Below are positions 44,227-53,638 of a stretch of 64,000 bases of DNA, in pieces. A program made the translations under genes and the position numbers. The stretch lies in assembly GCA_039888615.1 (NCBI GenBank), contig JBDQQS010000001.1; one strand, 5' to 3'. Every line of letters starts with the position of its first letter. Positions within the stretch are counted from its first letter, which is position 1. The stretch is from Flavimaribacter sp039888615. GTDB lineage: Bacteria > Pseudomonadota > Alphaproteobacteria > Rhizobiales > Rhizobiaceae. The notes beneath the pieces are model-generated. The model had not been told where the DNA came from and did no database searches. It saw nothing but the letters and a program-made list of their open reading frames with translations.

Positions 44227-45307
44227 ACTGGAACGGCGACGGCAACAATCTCCGCTGTTTTCAATTTTCTCACCGTTCCTGGCGCTGCTCCTCACAGTCC
44301 TCGCCGGCGTGATCATCTTCTGGTTGCTGGGCAAGAACCCATTCAGCGCGCTCTACAGCTTCTTCGTGGAGCCATTGACCGAAGTCTGGTCCCTGCACGA
44401 GCTTACAATCAAAGCCGCACCGCTGATTATAATTGCTGTCGGACTGTCCGTCTGTTTTCGATCCAACAATTGGAATATCGGGGCGGAGGGCCAGTTCATC
44501 ATGGGGGCGGTCGCCGGTTCCATTCTACCGGTCCTTCTTCCTAGCATGCAGGGTTATATTGTCCTGCCGCTCATGATGTTGATGGGTATGCTCGGCGGAG
44601 CAGCCTATGCCGCAATACCGGCGCTTTTGAAAACCCGCTTCAATACCAACGAGATCCTCTCCAGCCTCATGCTGGTCTATGTGGCTCAACTCTTCCTCGA
44701 CTGGCTGGTGAGAGGAGCATGGCGCAATCCGGAGGGTTTCAATTTTCCGGAAACGCGCGAATTTCACGACTACGCGATTCTCCCCGAAATCGTTCCGTCG
44801 TCGGGTCCGACCAATTACGGTTTCGTCTTTGCGATCATTGTGACGCTTCTCACCTGGTTCATGATGCGCCACATGCTGAAAGGCTTTGAGGTTTCGGTGC
44901 TCGGCCAGTCAACGAGGGCAGGGCGCTTTGCCGGGTTCTCAAATTCCAAGATGGTCTTTTTCGCCTTCCTGTTTTCTGGCGCGCTTGCAGGCCTGGCTGG
45001 TATCTCTGAAGTCTCCGGCGCCATAGAACGGCTCCAGCCGGTGATCTCACCTGGCTATGGGTTCACGGCAATCATCGTCGCGTTCCTCGGTCGGCTAAAT
45101 CCACTGGGCATATTCGCCGCAGGTCTTGTCCTTGCTCTGACCTATCTCGGCGGAGAGGCGGCGCAAATATCAATCGGGCTTCCCGACAAGATCGCTGATG
45201 TATTCCAAGGGCTGTTGCTGTTCTTTGTCCTGGGTTGCGACACGCTCATCAACTATCGGGTAAAGTTGGTGTTTGACCGGACTGTCAAGGAAGGAGGGGT
45301 CTCCTGA
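44216..45307 (+). CDS. BMP-type ABC transporter permease 1
   Basis: A 363-residue permease of the BPD_transp_2 fold with about nine TM helices. The coupling and core motifs IGAEGQFIMGAVAGS and GRFAGFSNSKMVFFAFLFSGALAGLAG are typical of YufP-like nucleoside transporters. ATG 44216 is used, with GGAGG six bases upstream, inside the end of the ATPase gene; the longer frame from 44177 is unlikely. The stop overlaps the next start as TGATG, so the two permeases, which form a heterodimer, are translationally coupled. Confidence 0.93.
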   Translation: MRIELERRRQQSPLFSIFSPFLALLLTVLAGVIIFWLLGKNPFSALYSFFVEPLTEVWSLHELTIKAAPLIIIAVGLSVCFRSNNWNIGAEGQFIMGAVAGSILPVLLPSMQGYIVLPLMMLMGMLGGAAYAAIPALLKTRFNTNEILSSLMLVYVAQLFLDWLVRGAWRNPEGFNFPETREFHDYAILPEIVPSSGPTNYGFVFAIIVTLLTWFMMRHMLKGFEVSVLGQSTRAGRFAGFSNSKMVFFAFLFSGALAGLAGISEVSGAIERLQPVISPGYGFTAIIVAFLGRLNPLGIFAAGLVLALTYLGGEAAQISIGLPDKIADVFQGLLLFFVLGCDTLINYRVKLVFDRTVKEGGVS

Positions 45308-46227
45308 TGGATCTGACTCAGGCGGTCATCCTAACCATCGTGACAGCTGCGACACCGCTGCTTCTTGCTGCGATCGGAGAACTGGTCGTCGAACGTTCCG
45401 GCGTCCTCAACCTTGGCGTCGAAGGTATGATCATAATGGGGGCGGCGGTGGCATTCGCCGTCGCCAAGCTTTCGGGCAATCCCTATCTCGGCGCTTTGTG
45501 TGGCGCTCTCACGGGAGCCGCCTTTTCTCTACTGTTCGGCTTTCTGACCTTGACCCTTGTCACGAACCAGGTCGCGACCGGACTGTCCCTCACCATCCTC
45601 GGGCTTGGGCTTTCCGGCATGATCGGGGAAAGTTTCGTCGGTCAGGCAGGGGTGCCGCTCAATGAGATTGCGATCCCTGTGCTTTCGACCATTCCGTTTA
45701 TTGGACCGCTTCTGTTTAATCAGGACATCATTTTCTACATCTCGATATTGCTTATTTTTGGTGTGTCCTGGTTTCTGTTCCGCACGCGCGCCGGCCTGCG
45801 TTTGAGGGCAATCGGCGACAATCATCATTCGGCGCATGCTCTGGGCACTCCGGTGATCCGAACCCGTTACCTTGCCGTCATGTTTGGCGGCGCCTGCGCC
45901 GGTCTAGCAGGCGCGCAATTGTGTCTTGTTTATACACCGCAATGGGTGGAGAACATGTCGGCAGGGCGAGGCTGGATTGCGCTGGCGCTTGTCGTCTTTG
46001 GCAGCTGGCGTCCACTACGGGTTCTTGCAGGCGCCTATCTGTTCGGGGCTGTAACCATCGGACAATTGCACGCCCAGGCGCTGGGCGTTGCAATTCCATC
46101 GCAGTTCCTCTCCGCTCTGCCATATCTTGCAACAATCGTGGTTCTCGTGTTGATTTCGAGAAACCGTCGATTGACGTTGATGAACACACCGGCCTGTCTC
46201 GGACAGGGATTTGTGCCGGACCGCTAA
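45307..46227 (+). CDS. BMP-type ABC transporter permease 2
   Basis: A 306-residue permease, shorter partner of the previous one. It has GVEGMIIMGAAVAFAVA (the paired core motif), GLRLRAIGDNHHSAHALG (cytoplasmic coupling loop) and GGACAGLAGAQLCLVY. AAGGAGG lies ten bases before its ATG. The heterodimer should import a purine nucleoside or related ligand. The binding protein gene follows after 26 bases. Confidence 0.93.
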   Translation: MDLTQAVILTIVTAATPLLLAAIGELVVERSGVLNLGVEGMIIMGAAVAFAVAKLSGNPYLGALCGALTGAAFSLLFGFLTLTLVTNQVATGLSLTILGLGLSGMIGESFVGQAGVPLNEIAIPVLSTIPFIGPLLFNQDIIFYISILLIFGVSWFLFRTRAGLRLRAIGDNHHSAHALGTPVIRTRYLAVMFGGACAGLAGAQLCLVYTPQWVENMSAGRGWIALALVVFGSWRPLRVLAGAYLFGAVTIGQLHAQALGVAIPSQFLSALPYLATIVVLVLISRNRRLTLMNTPACLGQGFVPDR

Positions 46228-46253
46228 ACGAAACCAAAACCAAAGGGTGAAAC

Positions 46254-47318
46254 ATGAAAAGATATATTCTGGCCCTGTCGGCTGCCGCGCTCATTTCCAT
46301 GACCGCTGGGGCTGCACAGGCTGCAACCAAGGTCTGCTTCCTCTATGTCGGCTCCAAAACCGACGGCGGCTGGACCCAGGCTCACGATATCGGACGCCAG
46401 GAACTGCAGAACCATTTCGGCGACGAGGTGGAAACCGTCTATCTAGAGAATGTGCCGGAAGGCCCGGACGCCGAACGCGCGATAGAGCGCCTTGCCCGAT
46501 CAGGCTGCGAGTTGGTGTTCACCACCTCGTTCGGATTCATGGATCCGACCATCAAGGCCGCCGAGAAATTCCCGGACGTGAAATTTGAACACGCGACCGG
46601 TTACAAGACAGCCGACAACGTCACCACTTACAATTCCCGTTTCTATCAAGGTCGTTACATTTCAGGCATGATCGCCGGGAAAGTGTCGGAAAAAGGCGTA
46701 GCAGGATATATCGCTTCCTTCCCCATTCCCGAAGTCGTGCAGGGGATCAACGCATTCCTGCTGGGCGCACAGTCTGTAAACCCGGATTTCACAATCAAGG
46801 TCGTGTGGGTCAATTCCTGGTTCGATCCGGGCAAGGAAGCCGACGCCGCCAAGGCGCTGATCGACCAGGGCGTCGATATCCTGACGCAGCACACGGATTC
46901 AACTGCGCCGATGCAGGTTGCCGCAGAACGCGGAATCAAGGCCTTTGGCCAGGCGTCGGACATGATCGAGGCTGGACCCGAGACACAGTTGACGTCGATT
47001 GTGGACACCTGGGGGCCTTACTACATCAAGCGCACCCAGGCTGTGATGGACGGAACATGGGAATCGCAGTCGAGTTGGGACGGCCTGGCTGAAGGCATCC
47101 TGACAATGGCCCCCTACACAAACATGCCTGATGACGTGAAGCAGATGGCCATGGACCTCGAAGCCAAAGTCGCCAACGGCGAAACCAATCCGTTTGCGGG
47201 ACCGATCAACAAGCAGGATGGTTCTATTTGGCTGAAGGAAGGCGAAGTGGCTGACGACGGCACTTTGCTCGGCATGAATTTTTATGTCGAAGGCGTCGAT
47301 GACCAGTTGCCGAAATGA
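46254..47318 (+). CDS. BMP family substrate-binding protein (nucleoside-type)
   Basis: A 354-residue periplasmic binding protein of the basic membrane protein (PnrA/Med) family. Signal peptide at 1-22 (AAALISMTAGAAQAA). Family features: KVCFLYVGSKTDGGWTQAHD near the N-terminus, ELVFTTSFGFMDPTIKAAEK, and DILTQHTDSTAPMQVAAERG. PnrA proteins bind purine nucleosides; some rhizobial ones bind other purine compounds. It ends a complete four-gene importer and is followed by a strong terminator. The usual position is last or first; there are no purine-catabolic genes beside it. Confidence 0.93.
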   Translation: MKRYILALSAAALISMTAGAAQAATKVCFLYVGSKTDGGWTQAHDIGRQELQNHFGDEVETVYLENVPEGPDAERAIERLARSGCELVFTTSFGFMDPTIKAAEKFPDVKFEHATGYKTADNVTTYNSRFYQGRYISGMIAGKVSEKGVAGYIASFPIPEVVQGINAFLLGAQSVNPDFTIKVVWVNSWFDPGKEADAAKALIDQGVDILTQHTDSTAPMQVAAERGIKAFGQASDMIEAGPETQLTSIVDTWGPYYIKRTQAVMDGTWESQSSWDGLAEGILTMAPYTNMPDDVKQMAMDLEAKVANGETNPFAGPINKQDGSIWLKEGEVADDGTLLGMNFYVEGVDDQLPK

Positions 47319-47342
47319 CCGTAAGACAGCATTACAATTTAC

Positions 47343-47373
47343 AAAGGCGCCGGCTTTTCCGGCGCCTTTTTTA
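47343..47373 (+). terminator. Rho-independent terminator of the BMP transporter operon
   Basis: Perfect eleven-base arms (47343-47353, 47359-47369) around a five-base loop, followed by a continuous T-run, 24 bases after the stop of the binding-protein gene. Because of the A-run on the left it also can stop the opposing universal stress gene. Confidence 0.92.
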
Positions 47374-47393
47374 CATCAGCAAGGAAATATACT

Positions 47394-47804
47394 TCAGCGT
47401 ATTACGAAGACAGGACATGTGGCGTGCCGCACTACCCGTGAAGCGGTCGATCCAAGCAGATAGTCCTGGAAACCCGGTTTGTGAGAGGCGATGACAATAA
47501 GATCCGCCTTGACGTCTTCTGCAAGGTCCAGAATTCCGCGCGCAGGTTGGCCCGAACGAATGACCGCTTCAGCGTCCACACCGCTTTCTGCGACAATCCC
47601 CCCTAGACGCTGCATGGAGGCATTCTTCGAGTTCTCGATTATGTCCGCAGGCAACTCCGCCGCCACATATCCCGGCACGTCATCGAAGACATTGAGAACG
47701 TAAACCTTTGCAGATGAGCCGCCAAGCCTCTTTGCAGCTTCAAGCATATGAGAAGCGCGCTCTTCATGAGACAAGTCTATAGGCACAATAATCGTGTTGT
47801 ACAT
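47394..47804 (-). CDS. Universal stress protein UspA family
   Basis: A 136-residue single Usp domain. The N-terminal strand NTIIVPIDLSHEERA and the ATP-binding-type loop GSTASRVVRHATCPVFVIR (G-x-x-G/S-x9-G/S-type) are diagnostic; DLIVIASHKPG precedes the latter. Usp proteins bind ATP and help survival under starvation or oxidants. ATG 47804 (AAGGCG upstream) is preferred to ATG 47819. It is convergent with the BMP operon and shares its terminator. The halogenase gene lies upstream on the same strand, 124 bases away, and is probably a separate unit. Confidence 0.88.
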   Translation of the reverse strand: MYNTIIVPIDLSHEERASHMLEAAKRLGGSSAKVYVLNVFDDVPGYVAAELPADIIENSKNASMQRLGGIVAESGVDAEAVIRSGQPARGILDLAEDVKADLIVIASHKPGFQDYLLGSTASRVVRHATCPVFVIR

Positions 47805-47928
47805 CTGTTCGCCTTCCATCTCGTTGACCGAATTTGCATCTTAGGATGTCCAAGAATCCGTCGTCTTGAGTTGAATCAATCTGACCAAATTTTTCCGAGC
47901 ATTTGAATCTGCGGTACAGACCGATTTA

Positions 47929-49482
47929 TCAGGAAGACGACTCCGCCACTTTTTCCAAATATTCACGGTGCCCCAGGCACTTGTTTGTTATTCTGAAATT
48001 TTCCTTGACGAATTTCTCCGTCGTTTTGCGCGCGTGCGACCTGACTTTGGGTGAAGAAGCCAACTCGTTCTTCGCAACCGTCCGGTCGAGATGGTTCAGC
48101 CCGTCAAGCACCGGATAGTAAAGCTGCGCATTGATGTGCGGCAATTCACAGGGGAACGCTGCGAAATCAACATAACGCGGCATTTTTCTCTTCCAGTGTT
48201 CCAGCATCGCCTTCGTCCTGTCGTGAAGGCAATTCTCCCTGACATGTCGCCAGAAAGGCTCGTCTCGTTCGCCCGTGTAATGAAGGTTGATGAACACCAT
48301 GAAATCATCGATCTGGGCGGCCACGATCGAGTTGTATCGCTTCCTGTCTACGGCTTTACCTCGCGTCATCGCCGGCAAAAATTCCGTTGCGAAAAGCCTG
48401 GCCTGGACGATCGAACCATGGATTGAAGTCGCCTCAAGTGGCTCGAGAAAGCTGGAAGACAGTCCGACGGCCAAGCAATTGCCGATCCAGGAATCGTCCA
48501 GTCTTCCGCTATCGAATTTCAGATCCTTGCGCGGTTCGATCGGCTGGCCGATTGCGGCTTCAATCTCTTGCTGCGCCTGTTCCGGCGTCAGGAACTCGTC
48601 ACTGTAGACATAGCCGCAGCCTATGCGATCCTGGGTCGGAATGGCCCACATCCAACCCGCCTCCCGCGCCCAAGCGAGCGTGAAAGGGAGTATTTCGTCG
48701 CCTTCCTTGTGCTCAAGCCAGAACGGCATCGCCCGATTGACCGGAAGATTCTTGCGGTAGGAAACCCACTTACCGCCGAGCCCGCCGGAAATCAGCTGAC
48801 GCCGAAAGCCCGTACAGTCTATGAAGAAATCAGCCGAAATTTCCGCACCCGAAGAACAGCGTAGTTTGGTGATCAATCCTGACTCTGCGTCGAGTCCGAC
48901 ATCCAAGACTTCGTCGTCGATGATTTCTATATCGTCCGCCTTGCTGCGCAAATAGGCGCCAACGCGGGCCTGATCGAAATGATAGGCGTGTTCGAATGGT
49001 CCGGATGGTATGAATGCGCCGTCAAGATCGAGCCCGTATGGGCTCTTTTCGCGTTTCATGAGATGTCCGAACAGGTGAACGTTCGGTATCTCCTTTCCAG
49101 AGGCCACGGAATAGATGTGAAGCGCGGAGCCGATCTCTTCAGGCCGGAAGGAAGGGTCCACGGCAAGGAAATTCGGGTCGTCCAATGGACCATCGTAAAC
49201 GTGGCCGCGGCGAAGCCATTCCTTGTGTCGAATCCCAAGCTTTATCGTCGCGCCCGTGTGCTTGATGAATTCCGTATCCTTCACGCCGATCAGATCGAGG
49301 GTCTGGCGAAATATCGCCGTGGTTCCTTCGCCTACTCCAATGGTCGGGATCTTGCTGGATTCAACCACACGTATTTCGACGGGCAGCTTCGATTCGCGCG
49401 CGTAGTGCCTTATGATAAGGCTTGTGAGCCATCCGGCGGTGCCACCGCCGACGACAACAATTTTGAAAGTTTGCTCCTCCAT
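47929..49482 (-). CDS. Flavin-dependent tryptophan-halogenase family protein
   Basis: A 517-residue member of the FADH2-dependent halogenase family. The FAD motif is VVVGGGTAGWLTSLII at residue 10. The family WxWxIP motif is intact in AGWMWAIPTQDRIG; the Lys implicated in hypohalous acid transfer can be placed in TIKLGIRHKEW and the active-site Glu in FLEPLEATSIH. So the enzyme looks competent. Substrate and regioselectivity are unknown: many family members in alphaproteobacteria are not tryptophan enzymes. A flavin reductase is needed; one is encoded at 56824. It is divergent from the FG-GAP gene and lies near the carrier-thioesterase genes. Confidence 0.88.
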   Translation of the reverse strand: MEEQTFKIVVVGGGTAGWLTSLIIRHYARESKLPVEIRVVESSKIPTIGVGEGTTAIFRQTLDLIGVKDTEFIKHTGATIKLGIRHKEWLRRGHVYDGPLDDPNFLAVDPSFRPEEIGSALHIYSVASGKEIPNVHLFGHLMKREKSPYGLDLDGAFIPSGPFEHAYHFDQARVGAYLRSKADDIEIIDDEVLDVGLDAESGLITKLRCSSGAEISADFFIDCTGFRRQLISGGLGGKWVSYRKNLPVNRAMPFWLEHKEGDEILPFTLAWAREAGWMWAIPTQDRIGCGYVYSDEFLTPEQAQQEIEAAIGQPIEPRKDLKFDSGRLDDSWIGNCLAVGLSSSFLEPLEATSIHGSIVQARLFATEFLPAMTRGKAVDRKRYNSIVAAQIDDFMVFINLHYTGERDEPFWRHVRENCLHDRTKAMLEHWKRKMPRYVDFAAFPCELPHINAQLYYPVLDGLNHLDRTVAKNELASSPKVRSHARKTTEKFVKENFRITNKCLGHREYLEKVAESSS

Positions 49483-49563
49483 GACAGCAACATCACACCA
49501 GTATTACATTTTTGCAACAGTCGAATTTGCCTTTGCGCGTTGTATTAAAGCGGAAATTTCAAA

Positions 49564-50481
49564 ATGAACGGTTTCCGCCTGGCGCTGGCCAGCGCCATGT
49601 TCTGCCTGGCCTGCATTTCTGCCTTGGCCGATGCAGCTTGGACACTGAAAAAGACTGACGTCGCAGCATACGAACGTTTGCTGAAACCGGAGCAGAAACC
49701 TGACAGCCGGGATTCCTTGCCTGACGGCGTGCTTGCCGCCTCCAACAATGGGGGGGACATAATAGCGGCCTGGTACGAAAGGCCGACTTCCAGATATCAG
49801 CACGGAATATTGGGTGACGCGATAGAGGCGTCGGTGTTGGCCGTTCGTTTGCAGAATGGAGAAACTGAGAAACTGGAATTGCCGAACACTGAGGTTTTCG
49901 AGGACCGCACACCCAGAATCCATGATCTGGACGGCGACGGATCCAATGAGGTGGTCACAATCCGGTCTTCTGTTCACAGCGGAGCTTCGGTGTCCGTGTA
50001 TGGATTGAGGGAAGGGCGCCTTGTCCAGATTGCCGCGACCAAGTTCATCGGGCGGCCCAACCGTTGGCTCAATGTTGCAGGGATTGAGGATTACGTGGGT
50101 AACGGAGGGCTTCAAATCGCCTATGTCCAAACGCCGCATATTGGCGGCGTCCTAAAGCTGGTGGAACTACGCGAGGGCAAGCTGAAAAACAGAGCTGAAG
50201 CGGGAGGTTTCTCCAACCATTTCATTGGTTCGAGAAAGATGGGACTGTCGGCTTCAGGCGATTTCGATCAAGACGGAAGACTGGATCTCGCCCTGCCTGA
50301 CGCCGATCGCAAGGCTCTGAGAATAGTCACGCTTGCCAATGACGTCTGGGCGAATGTCGCAGCCTTTCAACTGCCAGCCCGTATTGACAAGGACATGCTC
50401 ATCGATAGGGGCCACGATGGCCAGTCAGTCGTGATCGGACTTGAAAATGGAGAATATTACAGGCTCAAATACGCTAAATAA
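49564..50481 (+). CDS. Periplasmic FG-GAP/VCBS-repeat protein
   Basis: A 305-residue secreted protein. Signal peptide at 1-24 (ALASAMFCLACISALADA). Two calcium-type FG-GAP loops are visible, IHDLDGDGSNEVVTI and SGDFDQDGRLDLALPDADR, and the spacing suggests a partial beta-propeller. Comparable proteins are annotated in rhizobia without a function. It is divergent from the halogenase with 81 bases between, and an AT-only palindrome (50485-50501) follows its stop. The relation to the halogenase is unknown. Confidence 0.75.
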   Translation: MNGFRLALASAMFCLACISALADAAWTLKKTDVAAYERLLKPEQKPDSRDSLPDGVLAASNNGGDIIAAWYERPTSRYQHGILGDAIEASVLAVRLQNGETEKLELPNTEVFEDRTPRIHDLDGDGSNEVVTIRSSVHSGASVSVYGLREGRLVQIAATKFIGRPNRWLNVAGIEDYVGNGGLQIAYVQTPHIGGVLKLVELREGKLKNRAEAGGFSNHFIGSRKMGLSASGDFDQDGRLDLALPDADRKALRIVTLANDVWANVAAFQLPARIDKDMLIDRGHDGQSVVIGLENGEYYRLKYAK

Positions 50482-51037
50482 CTGTTATTATTTTATAATA
50501 ATACATTTTGGCTTTGTTTCGGGAATCTGCGGATTCCGCTGACCTCTTGCTATCCTGCGAAGTTCGGTCACGAAGCGACTGAATTTTCTTTAGCAGATTC
50601 CCTGGGAATTTTCATCACAAGTTTATGCGCCTCTAATTTTCGGGCAGACACCGCGCCAGCCTGCTAAACACTGACAAACAGCATCGGTTTCAACGGCTCC
50701 CCATTGTGGCTTTCGCCGTTATGCTTGACTATACTCGAGGAGCCGGCTACTCGGCTGCGGTGGATGGGAAAGTGTCGATGCGTGAAGCCGACAAGCGGCG
50801 CGCTTTTATGCTTCCCAAACATGTGCACCGGAAGATTGCATAGCTTATCCAAACCTGCGCCAGATGGTTCCTGAAGCCGGTCAGAGTATGCTATCATAGT
50901 CTATGGTTCGCATTGTTACTGGCTGCCCACCCCAACGCAATCAGATGCAATGCGCCAGTCGCCTATCTATATAAGTAAGACACCATGCCGGCGGACAGTT
51001 TGAGATCGCTGATGGCGTCGCACAGGGGAAAGTTTGC
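50482..51037. other. Intergenic region upstream of the PCP-TE genes
   Basis: 556 bases without a convincing gene. An AT-only palindrome at 50485-50501 (seven-base arms) follows the FG-GAP gene. A 77-codon minus-strand frame at 50664-50897 lacks a ribosome-binding site and recognisable content. TATATAAG near 50970 could be the -10 region for the carrier-thioesterase genes, but the -35 is weak. The length suggests regulation of the downstream pair. Confidence 0.4.
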
Positions 51038-52291
51038 ATGCATCAGGAGTCGTCGCAGATCTCTCGGGATTCTCTCGACCTGACCAACCAGTTTATCGAG
51101 CCCGCATCGCCTGTCGAGCGTAAGGTATTAGCAATCTGGGAAGAATGCCTTGAAATCGAAAATCTAGGCATGGATGACGACTTTTTCGATCTCGGTGGGA
51201 ATTCGACCAACGGGGCGAAACTAGTAACCCGGATCAATGAGACGTTCGCGGCCTCCTTTAAAACCGGCGCGCTGGTTCACTTCTGCACCCCGGCCGCCAT
51301 GGTGAATCTTATCGGCTCCGATGATAACCTTTTGCTGCCCAGCAACGTCATAGCTGTCCGGCAAACCGGAAACCGGCCGCCGCTGTTCCTCGTGCATGGC
51401 GCCGCCGGCATTGTTTTCCCCACGCCGCAGTTCATGGCGGGATTTCACAACGATCAGCCAGTCTATGCATTTCAGATACGTGGATTTGACGGGCGTGACG
51501 AACCGCTCGACACGGTCGAAGAGATTGCCGCGGATTACGTCGACTCAATGCTGCAAGTCAGTCCTGATGGCCCCTGGTTTATCGCCGGCTATTGCGCCGG
51601 AAGCTGGATCGTCGTCGAAATGGCGCGCAGGCTCGAAACCATGGGAAAAAAAGCTGGCCGCCTGGTGCTGATTGATCCCGGTATCCAGCGCGGAAAAATG
51701 CGCGAACAGTTCGACATGCATTATTCTACGCCGGCGCGCATAATCAAGCCAGTTCTATCAACATCCGCGCTGGAAAGATTGAACTTTCACTCCAATTGGG
51801 CTCGTTTCCGCTGCTTCCTGGCGACTGGCCATTGGATCGACTACCGCGATATCGGCGCTTTCGATGTGCCAGCCGTGCGCCATTGGATATTGTCCCGGAA
51901 GAAAAACCATATGAAACGGGCTGTACGCATTGGTCAGTTAAAGAAGAAGTTTGAAAGCGAGTCGGTCGAGGACGAGGCTGTTACGCTGGAAAGCACGACG
52001 GACATAATATTGGCTTCAGCAAAACTGAAACACGCATTTTACAGCTACGCCAACAGTACACCGCTGAATCAGCCGGTCGACATCATCGTCAGCAAATCCA
52101 GGGAAAAGGAACTCGAGAACAGAAATCACCCGTTAAATACGATACTGCCACGCCAGAACAGAATCATTTCGGGAGAAAATCACACTGATGCGGTAGCATC
52201 TGCTTCTCCCGTTAATGCAAGGATCATTCAACAGATGATGGACGAATCCAACGTCGCCGATCCCCAACAATCTTTGACGACCGTGGCATAG
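51038..52291 (+). CDS. Peptidyl-carrier/thioesterase didomain protein (copy 1)
   Basis: A 417-residue free-standing carrier plus thioesterase, without condensation or adenylation domain. The carrier (about 20-90) has DDFFDLGGNSTNGAKLV with Ser56 as phosphopantetheine site. The alpha/beta-hydrolase thioesterase (about 110-400) has oxyanion strand PLFLVHGAAG, a nucleophile elbow GYCAG in which Cys186 replaces the usual Ser, Asp in LVLIDPGI and His in SGENHTDAV. It should receive an acyl or aminoacyl group on its own arm and release it by hydrolysis, cyclisation or transfer. The next gene is a close paralogue 70 bases downstream. The loading enzyme is not obvious. Confidence 0.85.
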   Translation: MHQESSQISRDSLDLTNQFIEPASPVERKVLAIWEECLEIENLGMDDDFFDLGGNSTNGAKLVTRINETFAASFKTGALVHFCTPAAMVNLIGSDDNLLLPSNVIAVRQTGNRPPLFLVHGAAGIVFPTPQFMAGFHNDQPVYAFQIRGFDGRDEPLDTVEEIAADYVDSMLQVSPDGPWFIAGYCAGSWIVVEMARRLETMGKKAGRLVLIDPGIQRGKMREQFDMHYSTPARIIKPVLSTSALERLNFHSNWARFRCFLATGHWIDYRDIGAFDVPAVRHWILSRKKNHMKRAVRIGQLKKKFESESVEDEAVTLESTTDIILASAKLKHAFYSYANSTPLNQPVDIIVSKSREKELENRNHPLNTILPRQNRIISGENHTDAVASASPVNARIIQQMMDESNVADPQQSLTTVA

Positions 52292-52361
52292 TATTTTTGG
52301 CGTCATCACGTTTGTTGTCTTTTACTGAAAGTGCTAGAGACACCACAACTTCTGAGCACCA

Positions 52362-53618
52362 ATGAGCGGATCAATGGATCAAAAGGTCGAACGGATTAAT
52401 AGAGACGGTCTGGATCTCTATGTAGATTACGTCGCGCCCGTCAACGACATCGAAACAGACCTTCTGGAAATCTGGTCCGAAGCCTTTCAAATAGATGGCC
52501 TGGGAACGGATGATGATTTTTTTGAACTTGATGGAAATTCAATCCTCGCCACGCAGATAGCCAAGGCAATCAGCGAAAAATTCGGCGTGGAGTTCAAATC
52601 AGGCAGGCTTTCCGAAAACTCGACGATTCAGGCCGTCGCCAAAGTAATTCAGAGCGAAACCGCCTCGACCGAACGTAAAATTCCAAGCAACCTTGTGCCT
52701 GCCCGGACCGGCGGATCACGCGCGCCTCTGTTCATCATACACGGTAGCGCCGGATTTCTTTTTCCCAAGCCGCAATTCATGGCCGGTTTCCACGAGGACC
52801 AACCAGTTTACGCATTTCAGATTCGCGGATTCGACGATCAGAACGAGCCTTTCGGCACCGTAGAAGAAATAGCAGCTGACTACGCACGCTCGATACTCAA
52901 GATGAATCCGACCGGTCCCTGGTATGTGGCCGCTTATTGCGGCGGCGCGTGGATAACGCTTGAAATCATCAAAATATTCGCAGCACAGGGAAAGGCGCTC
53001 GATCGCATCGTCCTTGTCGACCCAAGGATCGAGAGAGGCAAGATGCGCGACCGGTATGAGGCGGAACGCGGATTGTTTGCCGGACGTCTTTTTGCCGGAA
53101 CGACCTGGTTCGGCAAGGCAAGGGCGGAACTCTGGGTATTCCTGTCCAAGATCAGGACATTTTTCACAAACGGATCCTGGATCGACTTCAGGGACAAGGA
53201 CGCGTTCGAGATTCCGGAGATCAAGAACAGGGCGATTGCGAAGCGACAAACCGGTCTTCGTTGGCGAGCCAGCAAAGCGGACAAGTTCGACGAGGACGTA
53301 CGCGACAGCCTGGTTAAGATTTGCGCGTCGGACAGCGCCGCCTATGCTGCAGCAAAACTGAAATACGCTTTGCACAATTACATGAACGATACACCGGTTT
53401 CGGACCATATCGACATTATCGCCAGCCGCGAATTGCAGCGAGAAGTTGCAAATCCTCATCATCCCCTGAATAAACTACTGCCTAACCACAATCTGATCGT
53501 AACCGGACAACATCACAAGGACACGGTCGACCCGTCATTGCCGCGTAACGCCGAAATCATACAGAAGTTGCTTGATGAAGCGGGTGTGAGCTATAGGGTT
53601 TCAGCAGTTGTATCCTGA
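52362..53618 (+). CDS. Peptidyl-carrier/thioesterase didomain protein (copy 2)
   Basis: A 418-residue paralogue of the preceding protein with the same architecture. The carrier has DDFFELDGNSILATQIA, Ser60 as attachment site. The thioesterase has PLFIIHGSAG, elbow AYCGGAW with Cys193, Asp in IVLVDPRI and His in TGQHHKDTV. It shares long identical stretches with copy 1 (DQPVYAFQIRGFD, TVEEIAADY), so it arose by tandem duplication. Divergence is greatest in the lid region (about 235-330), where substrate is normally recognised, suggesting different or sequential substrates. A second in-frame ATG stands at 52374. Confidence 0.85.
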   Translation: MSGSMDQKVERINRDGLDLYVDYVAPVNDIETDLLEIWSEAFQIDGLGTDDDFFELDGNSILATQIAKAISEKFGVEFKSGRLSENSTIQAVAKVIQSETASTERKIPSNLVPARTGGSRAPLFIIHGSAGFLFPKPQFMAGFHEDQPVYAFQIRGFDDQNEPFGTVEEIAADYARSILKMNPTGPWYVAAYCGGAWITLEIIKIFAAQGKALDRIVLVDPRIERGKMRDRYEAERGLFAGRLFAGTTWFGKARAELWVFLSKIRTFFTNGSWIDFRDKDAFEIPEIKNRAIAKRQTGLRWRASKADKFDEDVRDSLVKICASDSAAYAAAKLKYALHNYMNDTPVSDHIDIIASRELQREVANPHHPLNKLLPNHNLIVTGQHHKDTVDPSLPRNAEIIQKLLDEAGVSYRVSAVVS

Positions 53619-53638
53619 ACAGGAACATGGACCGGTTT

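Noticed and set aside
50664..50897. Minus-strand 77-codon gene in the gap before the PCP-TE genes
   Set aside because: No ribosome-binding site, no recognisable domain, antisense to the likely promoter region.
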